From: Clostridia bacterium
GTDB taxonomy: Bacteria > Bacillota > Clostridia > Christensenellales > Aristaeellaceae
Length of the DNA: 57,979 nucleotides
Direction of reading: 5' to 3'
NCBI GenBank assembly: GCA_017522345.1
Contig: JAFWZN010000048.1
Location: 1-57,979 of the forward strand
Shown one piece after another: positions 27,097 to 36,721 of the stretch. Numbering within the stretch: position 1 is the stretch's first letter; each line of letters begins with the position of its first letter. Made by a program: the position numbers and the translations under genes. The notes beneath the pieces were generated by a model. The model was not told the origin of the DNA and ran no database searches. It saw only the letters and a program-made list of their open reading frames with translations.

Positions 27097-27783
27097 TCAA
27101 TCGCGGCGCTTTCCGCCCTGCGCGATGGCGATCAGGCGGAGAAGCTGCAATATGGCGGAAACAGCGCTGACCACGTAGGTCTGCGCGGCTGTCGAAAGCA
27201 TGGCGCGCGCCATAGATTTTTCTGATTCGGCCATGATGCCGTTTTGAGTCAAAAGCTTTAAAGCGCGGGATGAAGCGTTGAATTCAACGGGCAGAGTGAT
27301 GAGGGTGAAAAGCACAATCAGGACATAAAGCGCAATTCCCACATTCACCAGCGGAGAGATGCCCAGAATAAGGCCCAGCAGGAAAATGGGCCATGAAAGC
27401 TTCGAACCGAAATTGACCATGAAAACGCTGGATGTGCGAAGCATGAGCGGCTGATAGCCTTGCGCGTGCTGGATGGCGTGCCCGGCTTCGTGCGCGGCGA
27501 CGGAAACTGCAGCGACTGATGCGCTTTTGGCGACAGTTTCGGACAGACGCAGCGTTTTGGACGAAGGATCATAGTGATCCGTAAGCGTTCCGCGCGTCGT
27601 TTCAATTTTGATATCGTCAAGCCCCGCGCTTTCAAGAATTCTGCGGGCGGCGCTGTATCCGCTCATGCCGCTTGATACCGGAACCTGACTGTATTTTTTG
27701 AATCTGCTGGATACTGCGCCCTGAACGATCAGGGAAACAAAAAACATGAGAATGATTAGAAAATAAAGATAATCGGAATTCAT
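27097..27783 (-). CDS. yugP: Membrane zinc metallopeptidase (YugP family)
   Basis: A 228-aa membrane protein of YugP length. The zinc site HEAGH lies at 98-102, followed by AIQHAQGYQPL; helices are at ~5-22, ~120-160 and ~200-222. The YugP family is annotated as neutral zinc peptidase with unknown targets at the membrane. First gene of the leftward trio, with an AAAGGAAAGGAAA ribosome region. Confidence 0.85.
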   Translation of the reverse strand: MNSDYLYFLIILMFFVSLIVQGAVSSRFKKYSQVPVSSGMSGYSAARRILESAGLDDIKIETTRGTLTDHYDPSSKTLRLSETVAKSASVAAVSVAAHEAGHAIQHAQGYQPLMLRTSSVFMVNFGSKLSWPIFLLGLILGISPLVNVGIALYVLIVLFTLITLPVEFNASSRALKLLTQNGIMAESEKSMARAMLSTAAQTYVVSAVSAILQLLRLIAIAQGGKRRD

Positions 27784-27841
27784 AATGCGTATTTCCTTTC
27801 CTTTGACCTTGTATGCTTATTATAACACATAAACCGGAAAT

Positions 27842-28834
27842 TTACCATGCTTTCATATCAATTATCTTCCATTCGCCGTCGATCATTTCGCCTTTGTAGT
27901 AGACGGGCGCGCCTTCCCTGAGCCCGGGCGCGATGTCATATAAAACCGCAATCGCGCTTCTTCCGTCGGGCGGCGTAAAGCGAAGCGGACATGCGCCCGA
28001 CGCGCGCGAAATGATCTCGCGGGTCTTTTCGTCCATGTGAAAGGCGGGGGAGAGGTAGCCTTCGAATTCTTCGTCCATGCCGAAAATAACGGCCTCCGCC
28101 GCGCAGACGGCGCATTCGACGGGCGTTACGGAGCGAAATTCCCCTGTGGGATTTTTTTTCATCTGCGCGCTTTCCTTTTCAAAATGCGCTTCCTTTTGAG
28201 CAAAGATTTCCTCCGTCTCGTGCCCCGCAAGGTCGCCCAGCGCCTGAATCACGCGGATTTTGCCGCCGGGCAGAAAGGTGATTTCCTTTCCCGTTACGTT
28301 CAAAAGAAGGTGCTCGCCTGTCTGCGTCAGTACGAGCGCGTAGCGCAGACCTTCCTCAGTTGTTCCCGACACGTACAATACGCCTTCGCCTTCTGCAAAG
28401 ACGGGTTCCTGAGCGTCTTTTGGAAGGCCGTGGGCGCTTATTCGGCCCTGAAATTCGGTTTCAAGGTAACAGAAGGCGGGCGTTTTAATGTATTTGAACA
28501 TGCGGCCTGCGCCGGCTAATGTTTTCACATACGGCGCGGACGAATGAATGAGATTGGCGCTCAGCGCAATTTCGGTAATGCCGAACGGCCACGAAACGAC
28601 GGACATGCCGCTGTCCGGGCGAATGGATTCCCTGACGGGCTTGCCGTTTGAAAACACGATTTTTACGATCGTCGAAAGCGCCATCGGAAGAAACGGCTTG
28701 AACTCCAGATTGACCGCGCCGAAGGGGGATACGGGCCGCATAAGGGGCGCGTCCTTTCGAATTTCGCCCTGATAGACGCCGTTTAGGTAAATAAGTCCCT
28801 CATTACGCGACGTAAGCATGATCATCGGATGCAT
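27842..28834 (-). CDS. Unknown protein
   Basis: A 330-aa protein I do not recognise. I start at ATG 28834 (MHPMIMLTSRNEG), seven bases after GGGAGGG; a longer form from 28930 has no ribosome site. There is no signal peptide or membrane helix. The N-terminal half is rich in beta strands (GLIYLNGVYQGEI, a PEGA-like pattern), and the last ~60 residues (RFTPPDGRSAIAVLYDIAP ... DGEWKIIDMKAW) look like a small separate domain. It is 58 bp upstream of yugP in the same direction but could be its own unit. Confidence 0.6.
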   Translation of the reverse strand: MHPMIMLTSRNEGLIYLNGVYQGEIRKDAPLMRPVSPFGAVNLEFKPFLPMALSTIVKIVFSNGKPVRESIRPDSGMSVVSWPFGITEIALSANLIHSSAPYVKTLAGAGRMFKYIKTPAFCYLETEFQGRISAHGLPKDAQEPVFAEGEGVLYVSGTTEEGLRYALVLTQTGEHLLLNVTGKEITFLPGGKIRVIQALGDLAGHETEEIFAQKEAHFEKESAQMKKNPTGEFRSVTPVECAVCAAEAVIFGMDEEFEGYLSPAFHMDEKTREIISRASGACPLRFTPPDGRSAIAVLYDIAPGLREGAPVYYKGEMIDGEWKIIDMKAW

Positions 28835-28948
28835 TTTACTCCCTCCCGGTTCATTGTATGGAGCGTTAAATTGCCTGATGAATGAAGAGTATTGGGGGAC
28901 GAATGATAAAAATTTGTGAACTTTTCTCATTTATGACAATATTTGTGG

Positions 28949-28954
28949 TATAAT
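28949..28954 (+). promoter_or_regulatory. Possible -10 box for the GltS-like gene
   Basis: TATAAT lies 32 bp before the GTG start. No good -35 is seen at the usual distance (best is CTCATT). Confidence 0.4.
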
Positions 28955-28986
28955 GAGCTATCTGTTTATGAAATGGAGAGATTTGT

Positions 28987-30396
28987 GTGGTAAACGGAAG
29001 CGTGCAGCTGTGGGATGCAGGCGTTTGGTCGCTGATTGTGACGGCGGCAATTCTGTTAGGCTCGATGCTGGTAGCAAACTCGCTCAGGCTGCGTATTAAA
29101 TTCCTAAGAAGGTCGCTTGTTCCGTCGAGCGTGATCGCGGGATTTTTGGTTTTGTTTGAAAGATGGGCGTACAAGGCGATCACTGGCGAACAGCTTTTGG
29201 ACATATCGATGCTGGAAACGCTTACCTATCATGGCCTTGGTATCGGCTTTGTGTGTCTTGCGCTTCGAAGCTTAAAGCAGGACAAGGATAAAAACAGCAA
29301 AAGAGACGTATTCAACACGTCGCTTGTCGTAGTCAATACCTATCTGATTCAGGCGATTGCAGGCCTGATTATTTCCGTTATTCTTTTCTATGCCATCGGT
29401 TCCTTTGCCGCCTCCGGCATGCTTTTGCCCATGGGCTTCGGACAAGGACCCGGGCAGGCGTACAATTGGGGTCACAATTATGAGATGATGGGCTTTGAAG
29501 GCGGCGTTTCCTTTGGTCTTTCCGTGGCGGCGTGCGGATTCATCGCGGCTTCTGTCGGCGGCGTAATTTATCTTTTTGTCATGCGCAGGCGCGGGCTTGT
29601 CAAATTTACCGAGAACGCGGAGCAGATTGAAAACCTGTCCGCCGAATCCATTTCCTCGCCCAACGAGATTCCAATGTCCGAATCCATGGACAAGCTGACC
29701 GTTCAGTTTGCCATGATCATTGTGACCTATGCCCTTGCCTACGCCTTTATGTGGGGCATGAACGAACTTTTCGGCGGCATCAAGTTCTATGACAACACCG
29801 TAAAACCCCTGATCTGGGGCTTCAACTTCTTAATCGGCACCGCCATGGCGGTTCTTATGAAGGTGATCTTCTCCGGCTTTAAGAAGATGGGCCTTATGAA
29901 GAGAGAATATTTAAACAACTTCATGATGAACCGCGTTTCCGGCCTTATGTTTGACATCATGGTTGTCGCCTCCATCGCCGCGATTGACCTGACCGCCTTC
30001 AGACGCAAAGAATTCCTTGTTCCGCTGATTTTGATCTGCGTAGTCGGCATGATTGTTACGTTCATCTATTGCAAAATCGTTTGCAAGCGCCTGTTCCCCT
30101 CCTATGAGCACGAGTCGTTCCTTGCGCTTTACGGCATGCTGACCGGAACGGCTTCCACCGGCGTTATCCTGCTTCGCGAAATCGATCCGAAGTTTGAAAC
30201 CCCCGCGTCCAACAACCTCGTTTTCCAGACGCTGTGGGCGATCGTGTTCGGCTTCCCGATTCTTCTGTTAATGGGCTATGTCGCCAAATCCATGCTGTGG
30301 GCGTATCTGACGCTTGCGATCATGATGGTTTTGTTTGTTTTGTTCAACGCGCTTCTTTTCAGATCGAAGCTCAAGGCAAGGTTCGGAAAGAAATAA
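28987..30396 (+). CDS. GltS-like sodium:carboxylate/glutamate symporter
   Basis: A 469-aa membrane protein with about 11-12 helices. It matches the sodium/glutamate symporter (GltS) group: FLRRSLVPSSVIAGFLVL near 38-55, the Gly-rich re-entrant segment LLPMGFGQGPGQAYNWGHNY near 145-164, and a repeat-related TGTASTGVILLREIDP segment near 388-403. GTG start at 28987 after TGGAGAG. Glutamate is the classic substrate, but this branch is often of unknown specificity. Confidence 0.75.
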   Translation: MVNGSVQLWDAGVWSLIVTAAILLGSMLVANSLRLRIKFLRRSLVPSSVIAGFLVLFERWAYKAITGEQLLDISMLETLTYHGLGIGFVCLALRSLKQDKDKNSKRDVFNTSLVVVNTYLIQAIAGLIISVILFYAIGSFAASGMLLPMGFGQGPGQAYNWGHNYEMMGFEGGVSFGLSVAACGFIAASVGGVIYLFVMRRRGLVKFTENAEQIENLSAESISSPNEIPMSESMDKLTVQFAMIIVTYALAYAFMWGMNELFGGIKFYDNTVKPLIWGFNFLIGTAMAVLMKVIFSGFKKMGLMKREYLNNFMMNRVSGLMFDIMVVASIAAIDLTAFRRKEFLVPLILICVVGMIVTFIYCKIVCKRLFPSYEHESFLALYGMLTGTASTGVILLREIDPKFETPASNNLVFQTLWAIVFGFPILLLMGYVAKSMLWAYLTLAIMMVLFVLFNALLFRSKLKARFGKK

Positions 30397-30405
30397 CCTT
30401 ATTCC

Positions 30406-30442
30406 GCCGCTTTCAGACGTATGTCTTTAAGCGGCTGTTTTA
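30406..30442 (+). terminator. Terminator after the GltS-like gene
   Basis: GCCGCTT (30406-30412) pairs with AAGCGGC (30429-30435), with an inner AGAC/GTCT pair, followed by TGTTTTATT. Confidence 0.7.
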
Positions 30443-30554
30443 TTGAGAAATAATGTTTTTATCTTCAATATATGAGAATTTAACCGTGATTGGTTATGTA
30501 CAGAATGCGCGTTTGTGTTATACTAACCATATTAAGATACAATGAGGGCAGTAT

Positions 30555-32000
30555 ATGAAAAACACCTTTGGAAAGTTTGCTTCAAGCGCATTCGGGAAAA
30601 AATATTTGGGCGATCGCGCATTCTATATGGCAGTGCTTGGAATCGTGATCCCGGTTGTTATTCAAAACAGTATTTCAAACTTTGTAAGCCTGCTTGACAA
30701 CCTGATGGTTGCCGCGGTCAGCACGAATCAGATGAACGGCGTGTCCATCGCCAATCAGATGATCTTCGTGTTTAACCTGTGTATTTTTGGCGGCGTCGCG
30801 GGCCCCGGAATCTTTTCCGCACAGTTTTATGGCGCGGGCGACCACAAGGGCGTAAGGAATTCGTTCCGTTTTTCCATATTGATTGCGCTTTTTGTAAGCA
30901 TGATCGCGATTGTGATCTTTGCTCTTTTCAGAGCGCCGCTTGTAAACAGCTATATCAACAATCCTGAGTCTTTGGAAGCCGCCGCCGATATGCTTAAGGT
31001 GGGCTCGGACTATATCGCGATCATGATGGCGGGTCTGATTCCGTTTGCGATTTCTCAGGCGTATGCCAGCGTTCTGCGCTCCTGCGGCGAGACGAAGGTT
31101 CCCATGATTGCGGCGGTTGTCAGCGTGCTTGTAAATTTGTGCTTAAACGCCGTTCTGATCTTTGGTCTTCTGGGGTTCCCGGCAATGAAGGCGCAGGGCG
31201 CGGCGCTTGCCACGGTTATCAGCCGCTATGTGGAAATGCTGATTATCGTCATTGTTGCGCATATGCGTTCCCGAAAATATCCGTCCAATCCGGCGTATCG
31301 CTTCCTTGCGGGCGCGTACAGAAATTTCTCTATTCCGATGAGTCTGGTCAAGAAGATTTCGATCAAGGGCGCGCCTTTGCTTTTGAATGAAGCGTTCTGG
31401 TCGATGGGCATGGCGATGCTGGCGCAGCTGTATTCCCGCCTGGGTACGGATGTTGTCGCGGCGCAAACGATCACTTCCACGCTGGCCAATCTCTTCAATG
31501 TGTTCTTTATCTCCATCGGCACCGCCGCCTCCGTTATGGTCGGTCAGCCGCTGGGCATGAGCGATTTTGAGGGCGCAAAGCGAAATGTGCGGCGCATCAT
31601 GTTCTTTCAGATGTGCATCTGTTTTTCTATCGGCACGATTATGTTTCTGGTTTCTCCCCTGCTTCCGTACTGCTTTAAGGAGGCGGACGCCGCCATTCGC
31701 GCCATTGCGACGGGCATGCTGTGCGTGACGGCCTGCGCGATGCCGGTCAATGGCTTTGCTCACTGTTCATACTTTATTCTGCGCTCCGGCGGACGCACCA
31801 TCATCACCTTCATCTTTGACAGCGCCTATACATGGCTGATTCCCATCCCGCTTGTATATTTGCTTGTCACCTATACAAATCTTCCCATTCTCTCTGTGTT
31901 TATTTGCTGTCATATTGCCGATCTCATCAAGGTTGCGCTTGGCGCGGTTTTGCTCAAAAAGGGCGTTTGGATCAGAAATATCGTATCCGCGTCCGAATAA
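30555..32000 (+). CDS. MATE-family efflux transporter
   Basis: A 481-aa transporter with twelve predicted helices and MATE features: VIPVVIQNSISNFVSLLDNL near 31-50 (the VGxxxD-like first helix), the ISQAYASVLRSCGETKVPM segment near 168-186 and a second half starting near residue 270. MATE proteins export cations and drugs in exchange for Na+ or H+. A TATACT -10 lies at 30519. The MFS gene follows after 12 bp and is probably cotranscribed. Confidence 0.9.
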   Translation: MKNTFGKFASSAFGKKYLGDRAFYMAVLGIVIPVVIQNSISNFVSLLDNLMVAAVSTNQMNGVSIANQMIFVFNLCIFGGVAGPGIFSAQFYGAGDHKGVRNSFRFSILIALFVSMIAIVIFALFRAPLVNSYINNPESLEAAADMLKVGSDYIAIMMAGLIPFAISQAYASVLRSCGETKVPMIAAVVSVLVNLCLNAVLIFGLLGFPAMKAQGAALATVISRYVEMLIIVIVAHMRSRKYPSNPAYRFLAGAYRNFSIPMSLVKKISIKGAPLLLNEAFWSMGMAMLAQLYSRLGTDVVAAQTITSTLANLFNVFFISIGTAASVMVGQPLGMSDFEGAKRNVRRIMFFQMCICFSIGTIMFLVSPLLPYCFKEADAAIRAIATGMLCVTACAMPVNGFAHCSYFILRSGGRTIITFIFDSAYTWLIPIPLVYLLVTYTNLPILSVFICCHIADLIKVALGAVLLKKGVWIRNIVSASE

Positions 32001-32012
32001 GGAGGAGAAAGT

Positions 32013-33377
32013 ATGCGATTTAAGAAAATTACGATGGAGGATATTCGTTCGATCAATCTTCGCCATGCCGCGAGAACGATTAAAAACGGCATACTCGAGG
32101 GCTGGTATTTCGGCGATCCGTCCAGCAAGGACAGGGCGCGCCTTGTGTGCTGCAACTATACGTCCAACATTATTGCCAACTTTATCGGCGGTTCGTTCTG
32201 GACGGGCCTTTTAATCATACTGAATGCGGACGATGCGTTCATCGGAACGATGAGCATGATTTCAACCGCCGCCAATATGCTTCAGTGCCTATCGCCCATC
32301 CTGCTTGAACGCTTCCCCAAAAGGCGCACAATGCTCACGCTTCTGCGCGCGATTTTGTATTTTATCAACGTTCTCATGATCGGCCTTATCCCGATGTTCC
32401 CGGTTGGACATCAGGCGAAATTGTACATGACGGGAATCGGCGTTCTGATTGTCAATATGATCAACGCTTTTATCGCGCCCGGCCTTTCGATCTGGCACAT
32501 CCAATCGCTGCCCAACAGGGTCAGAAAAAGCTATTTTTCCTTAATTACCATGACTGTCGGCGCGGTTGTCGCCATCTGCAATCTCATTGGCGCGAAGATG
32601 GTGGATATTTTTGCCGTCCACGATATGCAGTATGAGGGTCTGCTTGCCCTTCGAATTGTTGCGGCGGTTCTCTGCGCGATTGAAATTTATCTCTATTTCC
32701 ACATCAAGGAATACCCCTACGAATCCTCAGGCGAAAAGGTTGGGGTTACGGACCTTCTGGTTAAGCCCTTTAAGGAAAAGGTGTATCTTTTGACCGTTTG
32801 CGTCACTTTCCTGTGGAACGTGACGGCGAATATTCCGGGCTCGTATTATTCCTTCTATCTTCTGAGAGATGTGGGCGTGTCCTATTCCTACATTACATTG
32901 ATCAGCATGATCAACGTGCCCATCGTGCTTTTCTTTACGCCCCTCTGGCGCAAGGTGCTTTCCCGCTTCGGATGGTTTAAAACGCTCTATACCGCAATGT
33001 CGGTTTATATGATTCACTATCTGGTGCTTGCGCTGGTCACGAAATCCACCGTTTGGATTTATCCCATTTCCCAGCTCGTCGGCTGCTTCTTTGCCGTCGG
33101 CATCAACCTATCCTTTACGGGCATCCCGTATGTAAACATGCCCGAGAAGAATCAAACCGTTTTCATCGGCTTCTATTCCACGATGGCGAATTTTGCGGCC
33201 CTGATCGGCGTTACCATCGGAAAATACTTTATCCTCGGTACGGAGCACGTTTCCTTCAGCTTCCTCGGCCTTGAATTCGGAAACAAGCAGCTGATTGTCG
33301 TGCTCACCGGCGCGCTTATGAGCCTTGCAGTGCTGGGCATCCATTTCATATCCCGCAGGGTTTCTTCCGAAGCGTGA
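32013..33377 (+). CDS. MFS transporter
   Basis: A 454-aa major facilitator protein with about twelve helices. After a ~40-residue cytoplasmic N-terminus (MRFKKITMEDIRSINL...) the first helix begins near residue 45; the loop after helix 2 (ERFPKRRTML) fits the MFS loop 2-3 motif. Substrate unknown. AGGAGGAG ribosome site 12 bp after the MATE gene. Confidence 0.82.
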   Translation: MRFKKITMEDIRSINLRHAARTIKNGILEGWYFGDPSSKDRARLVCCNYTSNIIANFIGGSFWTGLLIILNADDAFIGTMSMISTAANMLQCLSPILLERFPKRRTMLTLLRAILYFINVLMIGLIPMFPVGHQAKLYMTGIGVLIVNMINAFIAPGLSIWHIQSLPNRVRKSYFSLITMTVGAVVAICNLIGAKMVDIFAVHDMQYEGLLALRIVAAVLCAIEIYLYFHIKEYPYESSGEKVGVTDLLVKPFKEKVYLLTVCVTFLWNVTANIPGSYYSFYLLRDVGVSYSYITLISMINVPIVLFFTPLWRKVLSRFGWFKTLYTAMSVYMIHYLVLALVTKSTVWIYPISQLVGCFFAVGINLSFTGIPYVNMPEKNQTVFIGFYSTMANFAALIGVTIGKYFILGTEHVSFSFLGLEFGNKQLIVVLTGALMSLAVLGIHFISRRVSSEA

Positions 33378-33415
33378 TTGAATCTGATTGAAAATGCGTG
33401 TATAATGTGTATAAT
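33378..33415 (+). promoter_or_regulatory. Promoter(s) of the secreted PG-binding protein gene
   Basis: TTGAAT (33378-33383) with TATAAT (33401-33406) at 17 nt, and an overlapping TTGAAA (33388-33393) with TATAAT (33410-33415) at 16 nt. Either or both may work. Confidence 0.65.
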
Positions 33416-33449
33416 AAAGACGGATTCTTACGGGGAGTGGAAAAGCGGA

Positions 33450-34820
33450 ATGATAAAGAAAATCTGTGTTTTTTTCCTTGCGATGATGATGTGCCTGACT
33501 GCGTTTGCGGCAAATGTTGAGCATGCGGATCCTGCGCTTGATCGGGAGATTCTTTCCGCAAGGTACGGCGTGCAGGCGGACGAAAACGGCGATTTTGTCG
33601 CAATGTCTCCGAAAGCCAAAGCGATAGAGACGTATTTCATGGGAAAAATCGCAAGCTATGCCGGCGGCGGAATGCTGATGTTCAACGTACAGGCGGAGGG
33701 CAATTTTGAAACGGGGATTTCCTACCCGGTCTTAAGGGTTCTGTATGCCGGCAGCGCGCCTTTGAACGCCAACACCGTTATGTTCAGTGTCGGCGGCGAA
33801 GTGTACGCGGCGCGCGTTCAGTCAAGCGTTTCCAATGCCGGAAGATATCACCTTGAAACGATGAAAGCCTATCTGACGGAGGAGGGTTTTCGCCTTGTGG
33901 AAAGCCTTGTAAATACGCAGAAGGCCAATATTACGATTTTAGGCAGCGATCAGTATACGCAGGCAGCGGAAAAGGCGAAGTATTACGGAAACACAAAGCT
34001 TGAAATTTCCGCCGAGTGCCTGTCTGCTTTGACACTTCCCGAAGGGACGCCCGACTTTAGCGCGTACGATTTACAGGCGCTGTCTGAAAAGGCGTTTTCC
34101 GCCAAGTACGGCAAAATGACCGAAATTGAGAAAATCGATACCGCCTTGGAATGCGAATATGCGCTGGACAAATCCTTCTTCCTCGCAGCAGACAATGCGC
34201 CTTCGGCGACGATAAGAGCGGTTCAGGAGCTTTTAAAGCAAAACGGCTTTATGGTCGGCTCGACCGGCACGCAGGTGAATGCGGACATGATAAGCGCGGT
34301 AAAGACGGCGCAGGCGTATTACGGGCTTGACGTTACGGGTTATGCCGACGCTCGCCTGATCAAGGCGCTGAAGGAAAACAAGCCCGTCGAAAAGTCCGAA
34401 GAGAAAGCGGAAAACGCCGCGTTTGCTTATTCGACCGAGCAGATTTCCTTCAGCGTGGACGCTTGGTACCTGGCGGGACGTGTTGATTCCACAATGCCCG
34501 GCGGCAGCGTAAGCGTATCCGACAAGGACAATGTGTTTGTCGTGTTTGAAGGCGAAATTGCATCGAAGGCAATCAAGAGCCTGTCCCTTTCATGGGAAGT
34601 CAAGGCGGAGCTTGAAAAAGACGGAAAATACGTCTTTCCGTGCGCCGTTTACACCGAGATGCAGGCCGGAAGCGCCCTTTCTACGACGCTTGGCGTTTTG
34701 GAAGAGGGCAGGCTCGTCATCGTGTGCGAAATTCCGATGGAGATTTCCCAAATGGACGGCGAATGGACGCTCAAGCTTTCCGAGGGCGGAAATGCGTTTG
34801 AGATGAATCTTGTAAAGTAA
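33450..34820 (+). CDS. Secreted protein with peptidoglycan-binding domain
   Basis: A 456-aa protein with a signal peptide (MIKKICVFFLAMMMCLTAFA, cut near residue 21). Residues ~250-310 form a PG_binding_1-type helical domain (TIRAVQELLKQNGFMVGSTG ... YADARLIKALKEN). The C-terminal ~130 residues are a beta-rich region of unknown kind. No catalytic domain is evident. I start at ATG 33450 because the signal peptide begins there; the upstream in-frame stretch holds the promoter. Confidence 0.75.
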   Translation: MIKKICVFFLAMMMCLTAFAANVEHADPALDREILSARYGVQADENGDFVAMSPKAKAIETYFMGKIASYAGGGMLMFNVQAEGNFETGISYPVLRVLYAGSAPLNANTVMFSVGGEVYAARVQSSVSNAGRYHLETMKAYLTEEGFRLVESLVNTQKANITILGSDQYTQAAEKAKYYGNTKLEISAECLSALTLPEGTPDFSAYDLQALSEKAFSAKYGKMTEIEKIDTALECEYALDKSFFLAADNAPSATIRAVQELLKQNGFMVGSTGTQVNADMISAVKTAQAYYGLDVTGYADARLIKALKENKPVEKSEEKAENAAFAYSTEQISFSVDAWYLAGRVDSTMPGGSVSVSDKDNVFVVFEGEIASKAIKSLSLSWEVKAELEKDGKYVFPCAVYTEMQAGSALSTTLGVLEEGRLVIVCEIPMEISQMDGEWTLKLSEGGNAFEMNLVK

Positions 34821-34826
34821 ATGAAT

Positions 34827-34874
34827 GGGGCGGTTTAGGGGCGGCGTTCCGCCTTTAAGACGCCCCGGTTTTCA
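34827..34874 (+). terminator. Possible terminator
   Basis: GGGGCG (34838-34843, repeated at 34827-34832) can pair with CGCCCC (34861-34866), followed by GGTTTT. Weak T-run. Confidence 0.4.
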
Positions 34875-34936
34875 TGGCGGGCTGAAAGCCCTCGCGGGAG
34901 CATGCATATCCTTCCTAAAGAGGGGAGGAATCCGTC

Positions 34937-35899
34937 ATGCGACTTTTGACCGCGCTTATCCTGTGCGCGTATCTTTTATTCGACTCCGGCGCCGCGCTTC
35001 TTCGCGCCCGGGAGGCTATGTCGCTTTGGGCGTCGTCTGTCGCGCCCGCGCTGTTTCCGTTTCTTGCGCTGCTTCCTGCGCTTACGGATGAGGACGCGCT
35101 TCACGTCTATGAAAAGCTTTTTGGAAAAGGCGTAAAAAGGCTTTTTCACATATCCGGCGCGTCCGCCGCGCCGGCGCTGGTCGGTCTGATTGCGGGTTCT
35201 CCCGCCGGCTCGCTTGCGGTTGTGAGAGCCTATCAGGCGGGCGCGATTTCCCAAAGAGACGCGCGCGTATTGACCGCGCTTGCAACGGGCGTCGGACCCG
35301 TGTTTGTCATTTCGTCCGTTGGAGGCGGTATGATGAACGACGTCTCCCGAGGCGTTGTGCTTTTGATTTCGGCGTGGCTTTCGTCGTTTTTGACGGCGAT
35401 TTTGGTTTCAAGGGTTTGCATTAGCGGGGAAAACCTCTTTTTTTCGGGCGATGGCGAAATCAATCCGCCCGGCGCGATCCGGGAAGCCGTTATCGGCATA
35501 TTGACGGTTGCGGGCTATATGACGGCGTTTTATGTGTTTGCCGGGGGACTTCCCGATATGCTGTACGCGTTTTTTGAAATCTCCGGCGGCTGCAGAATCG
35601 CTTCTGAAAGAAACGATATGGTTCTGTCCGCCGCCGTTATCGGCTTTGGCGGCGCGTGCCTGATGGCGCAGAACATCAGAAATCTTCAAAAAACGGGCGT
35701 TAAGGCATGGGAGATTGCGTGGATAAAGGCATTTACGGGCGCGCTCTCGGCGCTTTTGTGCGCCCTGATTTCAGATATCAGACTGCCTGAGATCCGCTTG
35801 AATTTTGACGCATACCGCTTAGCCTGTCTTTCGGCGCTTTTTATGACGCTTTTTTGTGCGCTCAATCGCCTTTTGAGGCGGAATGTGCGCGTGAAATAG
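34937..35899 (+). CDS. YlbJ-like/nucleoside-recognition-fold membrane protein
   Basis: A 320-aa membrane protein with eight or so helices. The order SLWASSVAPALFPFLALLPAL near 30-50, then GLIAGSPAGSLAVVRAYQAG near 78-97 and GPVFVISSVGGGMM near 116-129, matches YlbJ, a sporulation integral membrane protein with a nucleoside-recognition (Gate) fold. Relatives act in spore formation but also occur in non-sporulating Firmicutes. AGGGGAGGA ribosome site. The esterase genes follow in the same direction. Confidence 0.62.
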   Translation: MRLLTALILCAYLLFDSGAALLRAREAMSLWASSVAPALFPFLALLPALTDEDALHVYEKLFGKGVKRLFHISGASAAPALVGLIAGSPAGSLAVVRAYQAGAISQRDARVLTALATGVGPVFVISSVGGGMMNDVSRGVVLLISAWLSSFLTAILVSRVCISGENLFFSGDGEINPPGAIREAVIGILTVAGYMTAFYVFAGGLPDMLYAFFEISGGCRIASERNDMVLSAAVIGFGGACLMAQNIRNLQKTGVKAWEIAWIKAFTGALSALLCALISDIRLPEIRLNFDAYRLACLSALFMTLFCALNRLLRRNVRVK

Positions 35900-35931
35900 G
35901 ATTACTTTTAAACCAAAGAGGGGGAATCCTT

Positions 35932-36720
35932 ATGGCGCTTTTACATGTGGACTTTTTCTCGGATGTACTGGGCATGTGCGTGGAAATGGACGTCATTCTG
36001 CCCGAAAACACGGTCGGTCAGATCGGTATGGAGGGAAAATCCGGCCCGGAAAAATGGAAAACCTTATATTTGCTTCACGGCATGAGCGACGATCACACCA
36101 TCTGGCAGAGAAGAACCTCGATTGAAAGATATGTATCCGACAAGGGGATTGCGGTTGTCATGCCCTCCACCCAGCTTGGCTGGTACACGGATATGTATGA
36201 GGGAATGAAGTGGTATTCCTATATCGCCGAGGAGCTCCCGAAAATCTGCCGCAGCTTTTTCCCGAATATGTCGGATAAGCGCGAGGACACCTTTGTGTGC
36301 GGCCTTTCCATGGGCGGCTACGGCGCGTTCAAGCTGGCGCTTCGCGCAAGCGAAACCTTTGGCTGGGGCGCGTCGCTTTCGGGCGCTCTGGACGCGTGCG
36401 AAATCGTGAACGGCACGCTGGGCAATCCCGACTACTGGATGGATGTTTTCGGCCCGAAGGATGCGGTGAAGGGAAGCTTCAACGATCTTTTTAAGGCGGC
36501 GAGCGATTTAAAGGAAAACGGAAAGCCGATTCCGAAGCTGTATATGTGGTGCGGCGAGCAGGATTTCCTGTTTGGACACAACGAAAGAATGGACAAGCAC
36601 TTAACCGAGCTTGGCATTGACCACATCTATCAGAAATCCCCGGGCGATCACCAGTGGAAATACTGGGATGAAAAGGTACAGACTGTTCTTGACTGGGTTA
36701 TGGGAAAGGAGGTAAAGTAA
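35932..36720 (+). CDS. Alpha/beta-hydrolase esterase 1 (esterase D/tributyrin esterase-like)
   Basis: A 262-aa esterase. The nucleophile elbow GLSMGGYGA lies near 123-131 and the oxyanion motif LLHGMSDDHTIW near 44-55; a late Asp and His (GDHQWKYW) complete the triad. Related to S-formylglutathione hydrolase and lactic-acid-bacterial EstA. I start at ATG 35932 after GGGGGA; an upstream in-frame start would overlap the YlbJ-like gene. The next gene is a paralogue one base away. Confidence 0.87.
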   Translation: MALLHVDFFSDVLGMCVEMDVILPENTVGQIGMEGKSGPEKWKTLYLLHGMSDDHTIWQRRTSIERYVSDKGIAVVMPSTQLGWYTDMYEGMKWYSYIAEELPKICRSFFPNMSDKREDTFVCGLSMGGYGAFKLALRASETFGWGASLSGALDACEIVNGTLGNPDYWMDVFGPKDAVKGSFNDLFKAASDLKENGKPIPKLYMWCGEQDFLFGHNERMDKHLTELGIDHIYQKSPGDHQWKYWDEKVQTVLDWVMGKEVK

Positions 36721-36721
36721 T